DNA of 64,000 bases from contig CM075765.1 in the NCBI GenBank assembly GCA_037974665.1, positions 10,089,501-10,153,500 on the forward strand, read 5' to 3'. The notes under the pieces are model-generated. The model saw nothing but the letters and a program-made list of their open reading frames with translations. It was not told the DNA's origin and ran no database searches. The translations under genes and the position numbers were made by a program. Origin of the DNA: Ehretia macrophylla (Eukaryota; Streptophyta; Magnoliopsida; Boraginales; Ehretiaceae). The stretch's first letter is position 1, and each line of letters starts with the position of its first letter. Shown piece by piece: positions 36,682 to 48,291 of this stretch.

Positions 36682-37334
36682 CTCATCATCCCCTTATAAA
36701 AATTGCGCCCTCGTAATTTACTTCTCTAGTACCTCCGTTCCATTGCGCGAGATTGAATACCGGATGCCAAGTAAGAATTCCAAATATGAGCTTCGAATGG
36801 GGATACCCGGATGAGAATACCAAAGAACACCATATAGGAATACTGCATGAGAATACCAAGAAATCCCGAATGCCAAATAAGGGCAGTATAGACGCCAAAT
36901 AAAGGCAATATGAATACCAAATAAAGGCTCATCTTCAGAAATCCAATAAGTAAGAAGTCCAGAGAAAATACCGAATAAGAATTCCAAGAAAGAAGTCTAA
37001 ATGAAGATACCGAAGAGAATACCAACGGCCAATAGTAAGCCCGAGCATTGAATCCCATCCGTTGATCAACTATTCCATCTTTTGTTAACCTATAGTTGAG
37101 GAGATCCGTGACGCTTTCACGGGAATGGACTACTTACCATTTTACGGGTAATGCATGTACACAGTTAATAATTCTAGCACAGTTAAACATGCGGTTTATA
37201 GAAGATAGATTCACATTTAGCAAATAAGCACATTCAACACATATGTTTATGCTAAACAAATATTCTTAAAAAGGACTACCCACTGTCCAAAGATCCTATC
37301 TCGGCTTATGAGCTATCTAAGCTCTGATAGCAAC
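36682..37334 (-). mobile_element. Element F non-coding interior with short repeats
   Basis: At the left is the polypurine tract (minus strand AAGGGGATGATGAG) and a decayed AATTGCG inverted repeat (36700-36717). The middle is made of degenerate units of the type GAATACCAA, including three near-perfect 22-base units at 36871-36935 sharing CCAAATAA(A/G)GGC. Open frames of 70-110 codons here are hydrophobic Phe/Leu/Tyr/Ser strings created by this repetition and match no family I know. The PBS TTGCTATCAGAGC is at 37320-37333. Confidence 0.75.
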
Positions 37335-39422
37335 TGTAACGACCCCAACCCAGCCATTCTCAAGACTAGGTCAAAGTCCTCTTTCATTCTCGTTGCGGTT
37401 TCATGGAAATAATTTTCTATAACTCAAAAAGGAACAATAAATAAAAAATTATTCAATAACAAGCTTTTATATAATAACTTAAGTACAAAAGGGTGTTACA
37501 ACATCTGAGATTCGATAGCTACCCGGCTATCATTCAAATTGGGGTTTCAGCATAGCTACCCATCTACCCGAGAGTGATACAAACAAACTCCAACCTTCAC
37601 AACTTGGATCTAAACATGATAGGTAGGGAGCTTCGAGCATGTAAATATTCAACTTTAGTATATAAAGTTAATTTTCATTTCAAGCTAAGCTACACCAGCA
37701 CTGGGGGGAGAAAAGATGGGGAGCTCTTAGGGAAGCTCAATGAGAATGGAATAGAAGAGTTTGAAAACATTTCTTGTCGGTCTTCATGTACAGTAGTAAC
37801 TCAAATTATACACATAAGATACATATAACAAGTAGAAATTACTATCCCATTCGAGTCACATATCAAATAACGGTAATAATCTTCAGATAGATAATCAATT
37901 TATATTGCATTAATAATTACATTTAGTGGCATATACCCACATCACATATCAGCCTATTCTCCAAGGGTGGAATGCCAAGCGAGAATAGGACACTACTCTC
38001 CGAGGGTGGTACCAAGCGAGAGTAGGAACAAGTCGATCATTTCACGAGGTGGCCAGCCTTGATCACAATTTCAACTTCTTATCTCTCCCAAGAGGGTATT
38101 CCGAATTGTAGTCCACGATAGACACAGGAGCACCAGCAAGCCCTATGCCACCCGACGTTCATGCAAACTATCAGGCCTGAGGTTGCAACCCCCAAGTAGC
38201 ACACAAACATGCACATGTTATCATATAACATACAAAAGATAATAATTATGTAACTTGCCGAACATGTAGATGGGGAACAACAGAAGAGGTTGTCCCCGGT
38301 CAAGTACATTTAACAATACTGGGAGTTCAAACAACTCAAGTAATTGTAGTAAAGTAACGTCTCAATAAAGCAATTTTCAAGTATAAATTGGGCATTATGA
38401 CGACATGCAAATAATATGTATAACATTTATGGAAATATTTGGGCAGCACTTCTGCTTACCTGATACTAAAACTACCGGATTAATCGGGCATGACATATTA
38501 GCAATTAACTGGACAAATTTAAGCATAACAGGGATATACTAACAACATGTAGTTACCATAAATAAGTAAAGCAATAAAACCCTTGTCTCAAAATATCGAA
38601 AATTGGAGAAGACTCAGACCGGTTTTGAAACTTTCAGAACGTTAACTAACTGAATCGATATAATATAGTGGAATCGGGCCAGAGAAAATTTGTCTGCCCC
38701 TTTTATTTCAGGGGATCAAGTGATCTTTTATATAGGCCCTCAAGGCCGACATGGGGGGGAACAGTCCCTCCCTCGTTGGCCAACCAATCATGGTTGGCCA
38801 CGTGGGGGAGACATGTCCCTCCACATGTCATGCATGTGTGGTACGTCTATGCATGCATGACACGTGTCCCGAGACACATGTCACTCCTCGAGAACGGCAC
38901 CAACGTTCTATTTTTTTCCCGTTTCGCGTGCAAGTGCCCCGATTTTTGTATTTTTGGGCCGGGATGCAATTTTGTAAAACTTCGCCATTAAGTAGTACAA
39001 GTTAAAGGAAACCAAATGGCGCATGCACGTATTTCGTGACGGGATCCCAATTTTCCTATAATTGGCCCCGAAGTGAAGCCACTTTTCCGAACCAAAAACC
39101 CCTAAAATGGAAAAAATAACCGAAATGACCCAAAAAGTTAAAGGAAATCACCATACTCTTGTAAGTAGGTGAAAAGTTTTGCTTGGTCACGATATAGGGC
39201 TTTATATCCCTGTAACGACCCTAAACTTAATGTTAATTCATGTTATATGAACACCTAATAATAGGTTACTATTAATCGTAAAACCAATTGATTTTTACAT
39301 AGTAAGACAATTAACTATAGATTAAATGCAGGCAAATAATTACAAGACACATTTCCAAAAATAATGAAATAAATAAATATAAATAAATACTTGTAAATGC
39401 ATGGTCGGGTTCGGGTATTACA
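37335..39422 (-). repeat. Element F 5' LTR
   Basis: Starts TGTAACGACCCCAACCC and ends GGGTATTACA. Compared with its partner it lacks about 60 bases around the third CTCTCCGA copy (near 38107). Its hairpin arms are GAGCT/AGCTC (37721-37738), a compensated change from the partner LTR. Confidence 0.9.
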
Positions 39423-40908
39423 TGCAACTACTATGCAATGCACTTAATCCAATGTCAATATAATAACATTGTCAAGCAATAACACTTAGGAGGGATAATA
39501 AAGTAGGTTGCCCTTGAAAATAGTTAAAATATAAGCAATAGTATTAAATCAACTAAATGAACATAAAGGGGTAATTTGCATAATTTCCACAAAACATTAC
39601 TAAAAGCTCACAACTATCTTAAAAGTGCATTTAAACACCTAATAAGCATTTACAAGGTCATAGAAGTGTAAAACAACCGATTTTTTCATTTTTCCCCCTT
39701 TGTAACTTAGGCTATTTGATTCCAAAACAAAAGGCAAAGCTCTAGATTCACAAGCAAGCTATCTCAAACTTCTAATTACTCCTTATGACACCCCTAGGAG
39801 CCTCGAAACCACCCAATTACCCGCAATTACCACAAAAGTCCCGATTGCCCCTTTGTGAGTTTGTACTATACGTACCCTAACCGGAACTCAACCGAGAGTT
39901 AGGAAAGCATATCTAGCACCTAAATAGCCTAAGAATACCAAATGTGATGGCCAAATCAACCCGGATTTGTATTACACCCGAAACCCTTTTCTAAAAGTCG
40001 CCAATTTCGTGTTTTAGCTAAGTTACGAGCAATTAAACTTCACGGGGTCATTAATCTATCTTTATTAACATCTAAGGCACCTAATTGAAGCAATGAATCA
40101 AGCTATAAGACACATTTTCTCAAAACCCTTTAAAAAATACTATTCACTACCCTAGTCATCAACAAATGAATTTATCCTTTAAAAAGCTAAACAATTACAT
40201 AAACATAGTCTCTACAACATGTAGGTGACATATAAAGTAAGATTGAAGCATATCTCAAGCCATTAGCAACAAATATAGAAATTACATATTGCAGCATAAA
40301 CTTTATAATCACAAAAGAGTGTAAAATCCCTCACCAAATACGCGTAGGAGCTAATAGGAAGCTAGCAAACCCTCAAACCACTTTCTCCTAGCTTGGTATG
40401 TCTTGAAATAGAGTTTTGATGAGAAAACATCTTCTCCTTCTTCTCCTAGCTACTGTCAGGTTTGAAGGGGGTACTATTTGGGTCTTTTTTTTGTTTTTGA
40501 GCTTTGTTATAAGCATAAGTGTGTTGTTGAGTATATATAAAATTTGTATTATGTTTGTGTGTGTGTGTTCACAACAAAAATGACCTAAACACTTGTAGAA
40601 TCCACTAAAATTAATCCAATGCAATTAAATCTCATTTAGCCCAACTAAAACTAATGTTATACTATTCACTCGATATGCTAAAACATTTTCTAAACGAATG
40701 CTCCTAACGCAATTTTCTCAAACACACATTTTTTTCATTCCTAAAATAATTAATATAGTTCAGGAAAAATGCTAATTCGAAGAAAATAAGTAGTTAAAAA
40801 ATGCAATAAATAGTAACCAAAAAAATTAAGAAGTAAAGGCACAGTTAAAATGCACGAACAGTGAATGCAACAATAAATGAGAGTACGGCAAAGTTCTCAG
40901 GCTTCACA
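39423..40908 (-). repeat. Gypsy D 3' LTR, inner part
   Basis: Continuation of the D LTR after element F, starting with the target duplication TGCAA. It includes the AAAGTAG hairpin (39490-39515), a minus-strand TATA-like TTTTATATATACTC at 40530-40545, and the U3 end GGCTTCACA at 40908. A polypurine tract and the inverted repeat (40927-40945) follow. Confidence 0.87.
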
Positions 40909-42130
40909 CCCCCTCCCCCTTAAACTAATTGCGTCCACGCAATTCTTACTTGATTTGACGAATAACTCTGGATATCTTTCTCGCATCTAATCCTCTCTCT
41001 CCCATGTAGCATCCTCTAACCCGTGATGATTCCACAGAATTTTAACCATCACAATGCTTTTAGTTCTGAGCTCCGGCACTTTCCAGTCCACAACCTGAAG
41101 AGGTTTCTCTGCATAAATCAAAGTCTCACTGATCTCTAGCGGTTCTGGCTCAAGAACATGAGAAGGATCTGGCTGATATTTCCAAAGCATAGAGACATGA
41201 AAGACATCATAAATTCTGCCCAAACTAGGAGGTAAAACTAATCTGTAAGCCAATGTACCAACTTTCTCAGTTATCTTAAGCCAATGTACCAACTTTTTCA
41301 GAAATACTCGATCACCTATGGCAAACTCCAAATCTCGGCAGCTCCTATCTGCATAACTATTTTGCCGACTCTGTGCTGTAAGCATTCTCTTCTTGATAAG
41401 CTACACATTATCAATCATTCTATTCACTCAGGTAATATAGTAAGGTCAATAGCTTTTAGCTCTCCAACCTCATCCTAATATAAAGGAGATCTGCATGTAC
41501 GCCCATATAGTGCCTCATACAGTGCCATACTAATAGTAGCTTGGTAACTATTGTTATAGGCGAATTCTACAAGCGGCAAATATCTCTCCCAACTCTTACT
41601 AAAGTCCAGAATACAAGCTCGCAACATATTCTCGAGTATTAGGATAGTTCTCTCAGATTGACCGTCAATTTGAGGGTGATAAGATGTACTGAAGCTCAAC
41701 GTGGTGCCCAAAGCTTTCTAAATCTTCTGCCAGAACTGAGATGTGAATCTGGGATCTTTGTCCGACACAATACTCTTTAGAATCCCATGAAGTCACAATA
41801 TTCTCAACATATAACTCAACTAGCTTGTCAAGAAAATCAGTTTTCTTCGTGGCAATAAAGTGATAAGTTTTGGTCAGTCTATCAACAACAACCCAAACTG
41901 AGTCAGTACCCTTTGAAGACCTTGGTAAATCTGACACAAAATCCATAATAACGTGGTTCCATTTCCAGTTAGGAATAGCCAAAGGCTGTAATAACCCTAC
42001 AAGTCTCTGATCCTCAGCTTTAACTTTCTGACAGGTCAAACATCTAGCCACATGATCAGCAATCTCCCTTTTCATATTATTCCACCAAAAGTGCTGTTTC
42101 AAATCCCTCTACATTTTGGTACTACCTGGG
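40909..42130 (-). pseudogene. Gypsy D integrase with chromodomain-like tail
   Basis: The C-terminal part (40987-41385) ends in [15 protein letters not shown], like element B. A segment of about 70 codons, present in B between VFLKI and the TEKVGTLAYR region, is deleted near 41285. The core shows VVDRLTKTYHF, HPQIDGQSERT and a frameshift near 41795. The zinc region [19 protein letters not shown] is at 42020-42090. The catalytic Glu is kept. Inactive through frameshifts and stops. Confidence 0.85.
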
Positions 42131-43780
42131 TGGATAGTGTATTTTGAACTGTGTGCCTCGGCAAGTATTTCTTTCTTTAAAGTTGCTTAACTCGGAATAC
42201 AAATTCTGCCCTTGAATTTGAGAATACCATCATCATGAAGTTCAAAGTCCGACTCTCCCCCTTTAGACTTTTTTAGGATTTTCAACAATTGAGAATCAGT
42301 TTGCTGCGCTTCTCTAATCCTGGATAATAACAAAGATTGAATCTACAAACTTGCAAATTGAATGCCCGAATTTGAAGTCTTGGGTTTCCATAAACATAAC
42401 TCTTCCATGAACTCCCAATTTTTTATAATCAAACTAGAAACTGTAGCCTTTTGGCTCAAAGAATCAGCAACAATATTAGCCTTACCTGGTAGATAATTAA
42501 TAGTACAGTTATAATCTTCAAGTAATTCCAACCAATGCATCTGTCTCATATTCAACTCTTTCTGCGAGAATAGATATTTTAGACTCTTGTGATCGGTAAA
42601 GATTTCAAATTTGTTACCCTAGAGATAGTGACGCCATTTCTTTAGTGCAAAGATAATAGCAAGAAGCTCAAGATCGTGCGTCGGATAATTGAGTTCATAG
42701 GGTTTCAATTTTCTTGAGGCATATGCAATAACTTTTCCATTCTGCATCAACACACAACCCAAACCCTCCTTTGAAGCATCACTGTAGATTACCAGATTAT
42801 CAGTCCCCTCGGGCAGTGCAAGAATAGGAGTTGTGGTAAGTCTCTTTTTCAGTTCCTGAAAACTAGCCTCACATTTCTCATTCCAGTTAAACACAGTCTT
42901 CTTTTGAGTAAGCTGAGTCAAAGGTCTAGCAATTTTAGAGAAGTCCTTGACAAATCTTCTATAATAACCTGCTAAACCCAGAAAACTGCGGATCTCTGTA
43001 ATAGTCTCAGGTCGTTTCCATGCCAATACAACCTCAATCTTCACTGGATCAACAGAAATACCATCCTGCGAGATAATATGACCGAGAAAAAACAACTTGC
43101 TTTAACCAGAACTCACATTTGCTGAATTTCGTAAACAATTTATCCTCTTGTAGAGACTGTAATACAATCCTCAAATGTTTTTCGTGCTCAACCTCTGATT
43201 TAGAATATACCAGAATATCATCAATAAAAATAACCACAAACTTGTCTAAGTATGGACATAATACCCTTTTCATTAAATCCATAAATGTGGCGGAGCATTA
43301 GTCAAACCAAATGGCAGAACAACAAACTCATAGTAGTCATATCGAGTTCTGAAAGCAGTTTTAAGCACATCATCTTTCTTAATCCTCAACTGATAATAAC
43401 CCTGCCTCAGATCAAATTTAGAAAATACCCTAGCATCCTACAACTAATCAAACAACTCCTCAATTAAAGGCAACGGATACTTGTTTTTAATAGTCACTTG
43501 ATTAAGACCCCGATAATCAATACACAAGCGAAGAGATCCGTCCGTCTTTTTAACAAATAAGATTGGTTTACCCCAAGGCGAAGAACTCAGCTAAATGAAT
43601 CTCTTCTCAAGCAAACCCTGCAATTGCACTTTCAATTCCTGCAATTCAGGCGGAGCCATTCAATATGGAGTCCTAGAGATAGGTGTAGTCCCCGACAATA
43701 GGTCAATCACAAATTCTATCTCTCTATCAGGTGGTAACCCAGGTAATTATTCAGGAAAAACCCCCGGAAACTCTTTCACT
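42131..43780 (-). pseudogene. Gypsy D reverse transcriptase and RNase H
   Basis: RNase H at 42550-42850 shows [23 protein letters not shown] (here the Gln is kept), [11 protein letters not shown] and KKWRHYL. The connection and thumb lie at 42850-43095 ([35 protein letters not shown]). The active site [14 protein letters not shown] is at 43195-43235. A frameshift near 43090 and stops near 43260-43600 break it. Confidence 0.88.
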
Positions 43781-44340
43781 ATAGGTACTTCATTCAGTTT
43801 TAGCTTATCCATAGGTTGATTAATCAAATAGGCCAAATAAGTATCACAACATTTACTCAGTAGTTTAGTCGCCTTAATAGAAGAAATTATGCGAGTACCC
43901 GTGGATTTACGACTACCGAAAATCTCAATTACGTGTTGATTAGACATTTCTAGTTTCATAATTTTTCTTCTACAATCTAGATAAGCATAATATTCACCCA
44001 ACCAATCTATACCCAGAATTATTTCAAAGTCCTTAAAAGGCAAGATAATCAAATCAACAGGAAAGACTCGACCCTCAATACACAATTCACAGGCTTTACA
44101 CACGGATTCAGTTAAAAACTTAGTGCCCGTAGGTGAACCTACCTCAATATTATAAGGCAATTTATCAATTTTCAATGCAGAAGATTGTGCGCACATAGGT
44201 GTGATAGATGAGTATGTAGCCCCGGAATTAATTAAAATTGTGACTGATTTATTATTGAGAAGAAAAGTACCTTTAAAAACTGCAATCGTATTAAGAAGTT
44301 CCTCCTGATCTAAAGCAAATACTCGGGCATGTCCCTGAGG
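43781..44340 (-). pseudogene. Gypsy D protease
   Basis: Within the 284-residue open frame 43747-44601. The active-site motif near 44225 is ILINSGATYSSIT, where the catalytic Asp of DSGA is replaced by Asn. ILPFKDFEIILGIDWL follows near 44010. The frame continues into the start of the RT linker (LNEVPIVKEFPGVFPE). Confidence 0.85.
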
Positions 44341-45489
44341 TGTTGGTACTGTAGCTGGTGCCCTGGTCTGAATGCCCTGTCCAGATGTTTGACCTCTAGT
44401 GTTCTTGAATTTCAAATAGTCCTTGACCCTGTGCTGGTCACTCCCAAATCTTGTATACTTGTTCAATCTCTTCCAGCAATTTTCCTCTGTGTGGCCCTGG
44501 CACTGACAAAAGCTGCACTGCTGGTGATGTTTTGCAACAGTGCCTCTCGTAGGAGCTTTGTAAAAAGAGGTAGCTGAACTTCCCTGCTGAGATCTTGCCA
44601 TAACTGGACGAGGTTGCCCCTGATTCTGACTATGAACTGGTCGTGCCTGAGTCTGAGTAGGTCCAGTATAACTCTGAGTCTGCCTCAGCTACTGACTCTG
44701 ACCAACTGAAATAGTCTGCCTCTGATACCCCTGACTCTGTGTCTGATGTGGCCGTTTACTAGGTTGACTCGGCTCCCCAAATAGATACGCTTTCCATTTC
44801 TCATATCTGGAAGCTATCCTGACTGCTGCGGCATAAGAGGGATAGTCCTGAGTAGACAAATTCAACAAAATATCGGGCCTCAGCCCCATAACAAATCTCT
44901 AAATTCTCTTACTCTCCGGTTGCACTAAGGCTGGCACATAACGGGACAAGCGGGAAAAAGTAGCGTCATACTGATCAACTAACATGTTGCCCTATTTCAG
45001 ATTAATAAACTCTTGTTCCCGTCTCTCAATAGCTGTCTCGGTAATAAATTTCTCTCGAAACTCTCTGACAAAATCATCCTAGGTCCGTGGTGTTACCTCA
45101 GCCTCCCATCTAGATTTCACGGTATGCTACCATTGCTCGGCATCTCCCTCGAGCAGAAACTTAGCGCAAGCAACCCTCCTCGCATCAGTGTACTCGAGGC
45201 CAGTAAGAATTTTCTCCACTTTATTCAACCATCGCTCAGCCAACATATCATCGGGCTCTCTGAAGGAGCTAGACGAACCACGGTGCAAGAATTTCTTAAG
45301 ATAGTTACCACTACCGCCCTCTGCTCCACCTTGGCCCTAACCCGAATTACCTGGGAGTACATTTCCTTCCTGACAGTGCAATACCTCTGCAATCTGATCT
45401 ATTGCAGCAGTTAACCGTGCATTGATAGTCTGTTGATCTACTTTTTCTTTCCCGACATTCTGATTTCTGGTTTGACGGCGGGGCCCCAT
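44341..45489 (-). pseudogene. Gypsy D gag
   Basis: Starts at the ATG at 45489 (MGPRRQTRNQNVGKEKVDQQ). The gag core includes WWHTVKSRWEAEVTPRT and FREKFITETAIERREQEFI (45000-45140), then FSRLSRYVPALVQPE and MGLRPDILLNLSTQDYPSY. Two zinc knuckles at about 44460-44520: the first is intact (C-SF-C-QCQG-H-TEEN-C), while the second has lost its Cys residues (Y-TR-F-GSDQ-H-RVKD-Y). A handful of stops split it. Confidence 0.85.
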
Positions 45490-45865
45490 TCCGGATAACT
45501 AGAATGCAAAGTATTATAACAGATATATATGTAATCCACAAATAAGCCACATAATAATAAGCTCAAATAAGTTCACATGAAGTCACAAATAAGGTCATAC
45601 AAACACTTTATACACAAAAGATACAAATAAAACACTTAGTCATACTTTCCATTCTAATTTTTTCACATTCATACAATAACTCATAAAAAGACATTTCACA
45701 TTCTAATTTCCATGCTAGCATGTTCTTTACTAAATCAATCTTTCACTTAGTCAATCAAAGAAACACTTATTCATATGATTACACTTTCACATAATAGACC
45801 TCTACCCCATAGACCGAAAAACCTATCCCGGCTCATGCATTCTATAAGCTCTGATACCACCTAAA
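45490..45865 (-). other. Gypsy D leader and PBS
   Basis: CACATAA-rich leader. The PBS at 45847-45859 reads TGGTATCAGAGCT on the minus strand, a perfect initiator-Met match. Confidence 0.85.
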
Positions 45866-48291
45866 TGTCACGCCCCGACCCAACCCCACACTAAAAGGTT
45901 AAGTTCGGACCCGAAAAACGGACAGAGTCTACTCTATATCGTGGACAATCTGGTTACCTGCAAACATCAAATAAAGCCACAAATACAAAACTAAACTTCA
46001 ACAACTCCAACTTTAACTAATTCCCAGCTTCAAGGTCATCCGAGCCTTAAACAACACAATACATTATAACCACATACAAGCATGCAATTCACAATCCTAG
46101 AATCTTATCTTTTAACCGCTTATCATACCACTCGATGTTATCCATTAAACATACTTGAGAATTAAAGCCAACCATTCAACCATTGCATTCACACCCAAGC
46201 ATGCAATAATACAAGAAGCAGAAATATAAGTTATTACAACCCTCAATCATACAAGCCATACATTAGCCTAGCTTTTACAATCTTTCAACACACCAAATAA
46301 ATACAAACCCATAGGCACAAAATAGAACATAATATACAACAAGCATAGTCTTCACATATCCATAATCACACTCCAACCTCAACAAGCACAAGAAATCAAG
46401 GCAATTCCTCAATCTGCACCTCCTCTTCCGCTCCCTCAACAACTACAAGCGGCGGATCTACCTCAGCACCTTCTGAAATATGTTAGTGAGGTATGAGCAA
46501 CCACAATTGCCTAGTGAGGAATATAGTCTACCGGGGCGTGCAATGCAACAGTTAATACAAATAAAGCAATTAAACAACAAAAGAGCAATGTAAATAACAA
46601 GTTACCACACATTAAAAAAGGATACAATTCACTTTAACCCCAACATTCCATAATTCACTTGATCTTCAATCATGAACCATGAACCTCGATCCATGAACCT
46701 CGATCAATGTGCCGGCATAAACCCCAAATACTCCAGTGGGTGTACTCTGGATGTACCCCGATAATCCTACGACCCAACACCGCCTGGCAATATCCGGACC
46801 AGGCGAGTGAGGGACTAGAGCACGGAGATCGAATATCCACTGGCAAGCCCACTGCCGCCCAGCCGATATCCAATAAATCCGCCCTTAACACTATGGTTGT
46901 AAAGCCACTATGCAATGCACTTAATCTAATGACAATATAATAATATTGTAAAGCAATAACACTTAGGAGGGATAACAAAGTAGGTTGCCCTCAAAAATAG
47001 TTAAAATATAAGCAATAGTATTAAATCAACTAAATGAACATAAAGGGATAATTTCCATAATTTCCACAAAACATTACCAAAAGCTCACAACTATCTTAAA
47101 AGTGCATTTAAGCACCTAATAAGCATTTACAAGGTCATAGAAGTGCAAAACAACCGATTTCCCACGTTTTTCCCTTTGTAACTTAGGCTATTTGATTCCA
47201 AAACAAAAGGCAAAGCTCTAGATTCACAAAAGAGCTATCCCAAACTTCTAATTACTCCTTATGGCACCCCTAGGATCCTAGATACCACCCAATTACCCGC
47301 AATTACCATAAAAGCCCTAATTGCCCCTTTGTGTACTACACTTACCCTAACCGGAACTCAACCGAGAGTTAGGAAAGCATATCTAGCACCTATATAGCCT
47401 AAGAATACCATATGTGATGGCCAAATTAACCCGGATTTGCATTACACCCGAAACCCCTTTTTGAAAGTCGCCAATTTCGCGTTTTAGCTAAGTTATGAGC
47501 AATTAAACTTCACGGGGTCATTAATCTATCTTTATTAACATCTAAGGCACCTAATTGAAGCAATGAATCAAGTTATAAGGCACATTTTATCAAAACCCTT
47601 TTAAAAATCACTATTCACTGCCCTACGCATCAACGAACGAATTTAACCGTTTAAAAAGTTAAATAATTACATAAACATAGTCTCTACAACATGTAAGTGA
47701 CATATAAAGTAAGATTGAAGCATATCTCAAGCCATTGGCAACAAATCTAGAAATTACATATTGTAGCATTAACTTTATATTCACAAAAGAGTGCAAAATC
47801 CCTCACCAAATACGCGTAGGAGCTAATAGGAAGTTAGCAAACCCTCAAAACCAATTTTTCCTAGCTTGGCATGGCTTGACATGGAGTTTGGATGAGAAAA
47901 CATCTTCTCCTTCTTCTCCTAGCAACTGTCAGGTTTGAAGGGGGTACTATTTGGGTCTTTTTTTGTTTTTGAGCTTTGTTATAAGCATAAGTGTGTTGTT
48001 GAGTATATATAAAATTTGTGTTATGTTTATGTGTGTGTGTTGACAATAAAAATGGCCTAAACACTTGTAGAATCCACTAAAATTAATCCAATGCAATTAA
48101 ATCTCATTTAACCCAACTAAAACTAATGTTACACTATTCACTCGATATGCTAAAACATTTTCTAAACGAATGCTCCTAACACAATTTGCTCAAACGCACA
48201 TTTTTTTTCATTCCGAAAATAATTAATATAGTTTAGAAAAAATGTTAATTCGAAGAAAATAAGTAGTTGAAAAAATGCAAAGAATAGTAAC
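45866..48291 (-). repeat. Gypsy D 5' LTR, right end cut by element E
   Basis: Starts TGTCACGCCCCGACCC and matches 33436-34474 plus 39423-40830. It stops at AATAGTAAC (48291), about 90 bases short of the end seen in the left LTR, where the LTR of E begins. The lost end is not found again in the window. The AAAGTAG hairpin is at 46967-46992. Confidence 0.88.

Larger units (their letters stand above)
34475..39422 (-). mobile_element. Element F, non-autonomous LARD-like LTR retrotransposon
   Basis: Complete, 4948 bp: two similar LTRs (2207 and 2088 bp) around only 653 bp of interior, which has no gag, protease, RT or integrase. It has an initiator-Met-like PBS (37320-37333), a polypurine tract and a 5-bp target duplication with one mismatch (CGCAA/TGCAA). 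It must rely on proteins of an autonomous relative; the AATTGCG-type inverted repeat by the polypurine tract points to the gypsy elements in this window. Confidence 0.85.

Noticed and set aside
36686..37058. Overlapping minus-strand frames of 70-110 codons rich in Phe, Leu, Tyr and Ser
   Set aside because: They arise from repeated TTGGTATTC-type units in all frames and have no known domain. The repeats explain them better than a membrane protein gene.
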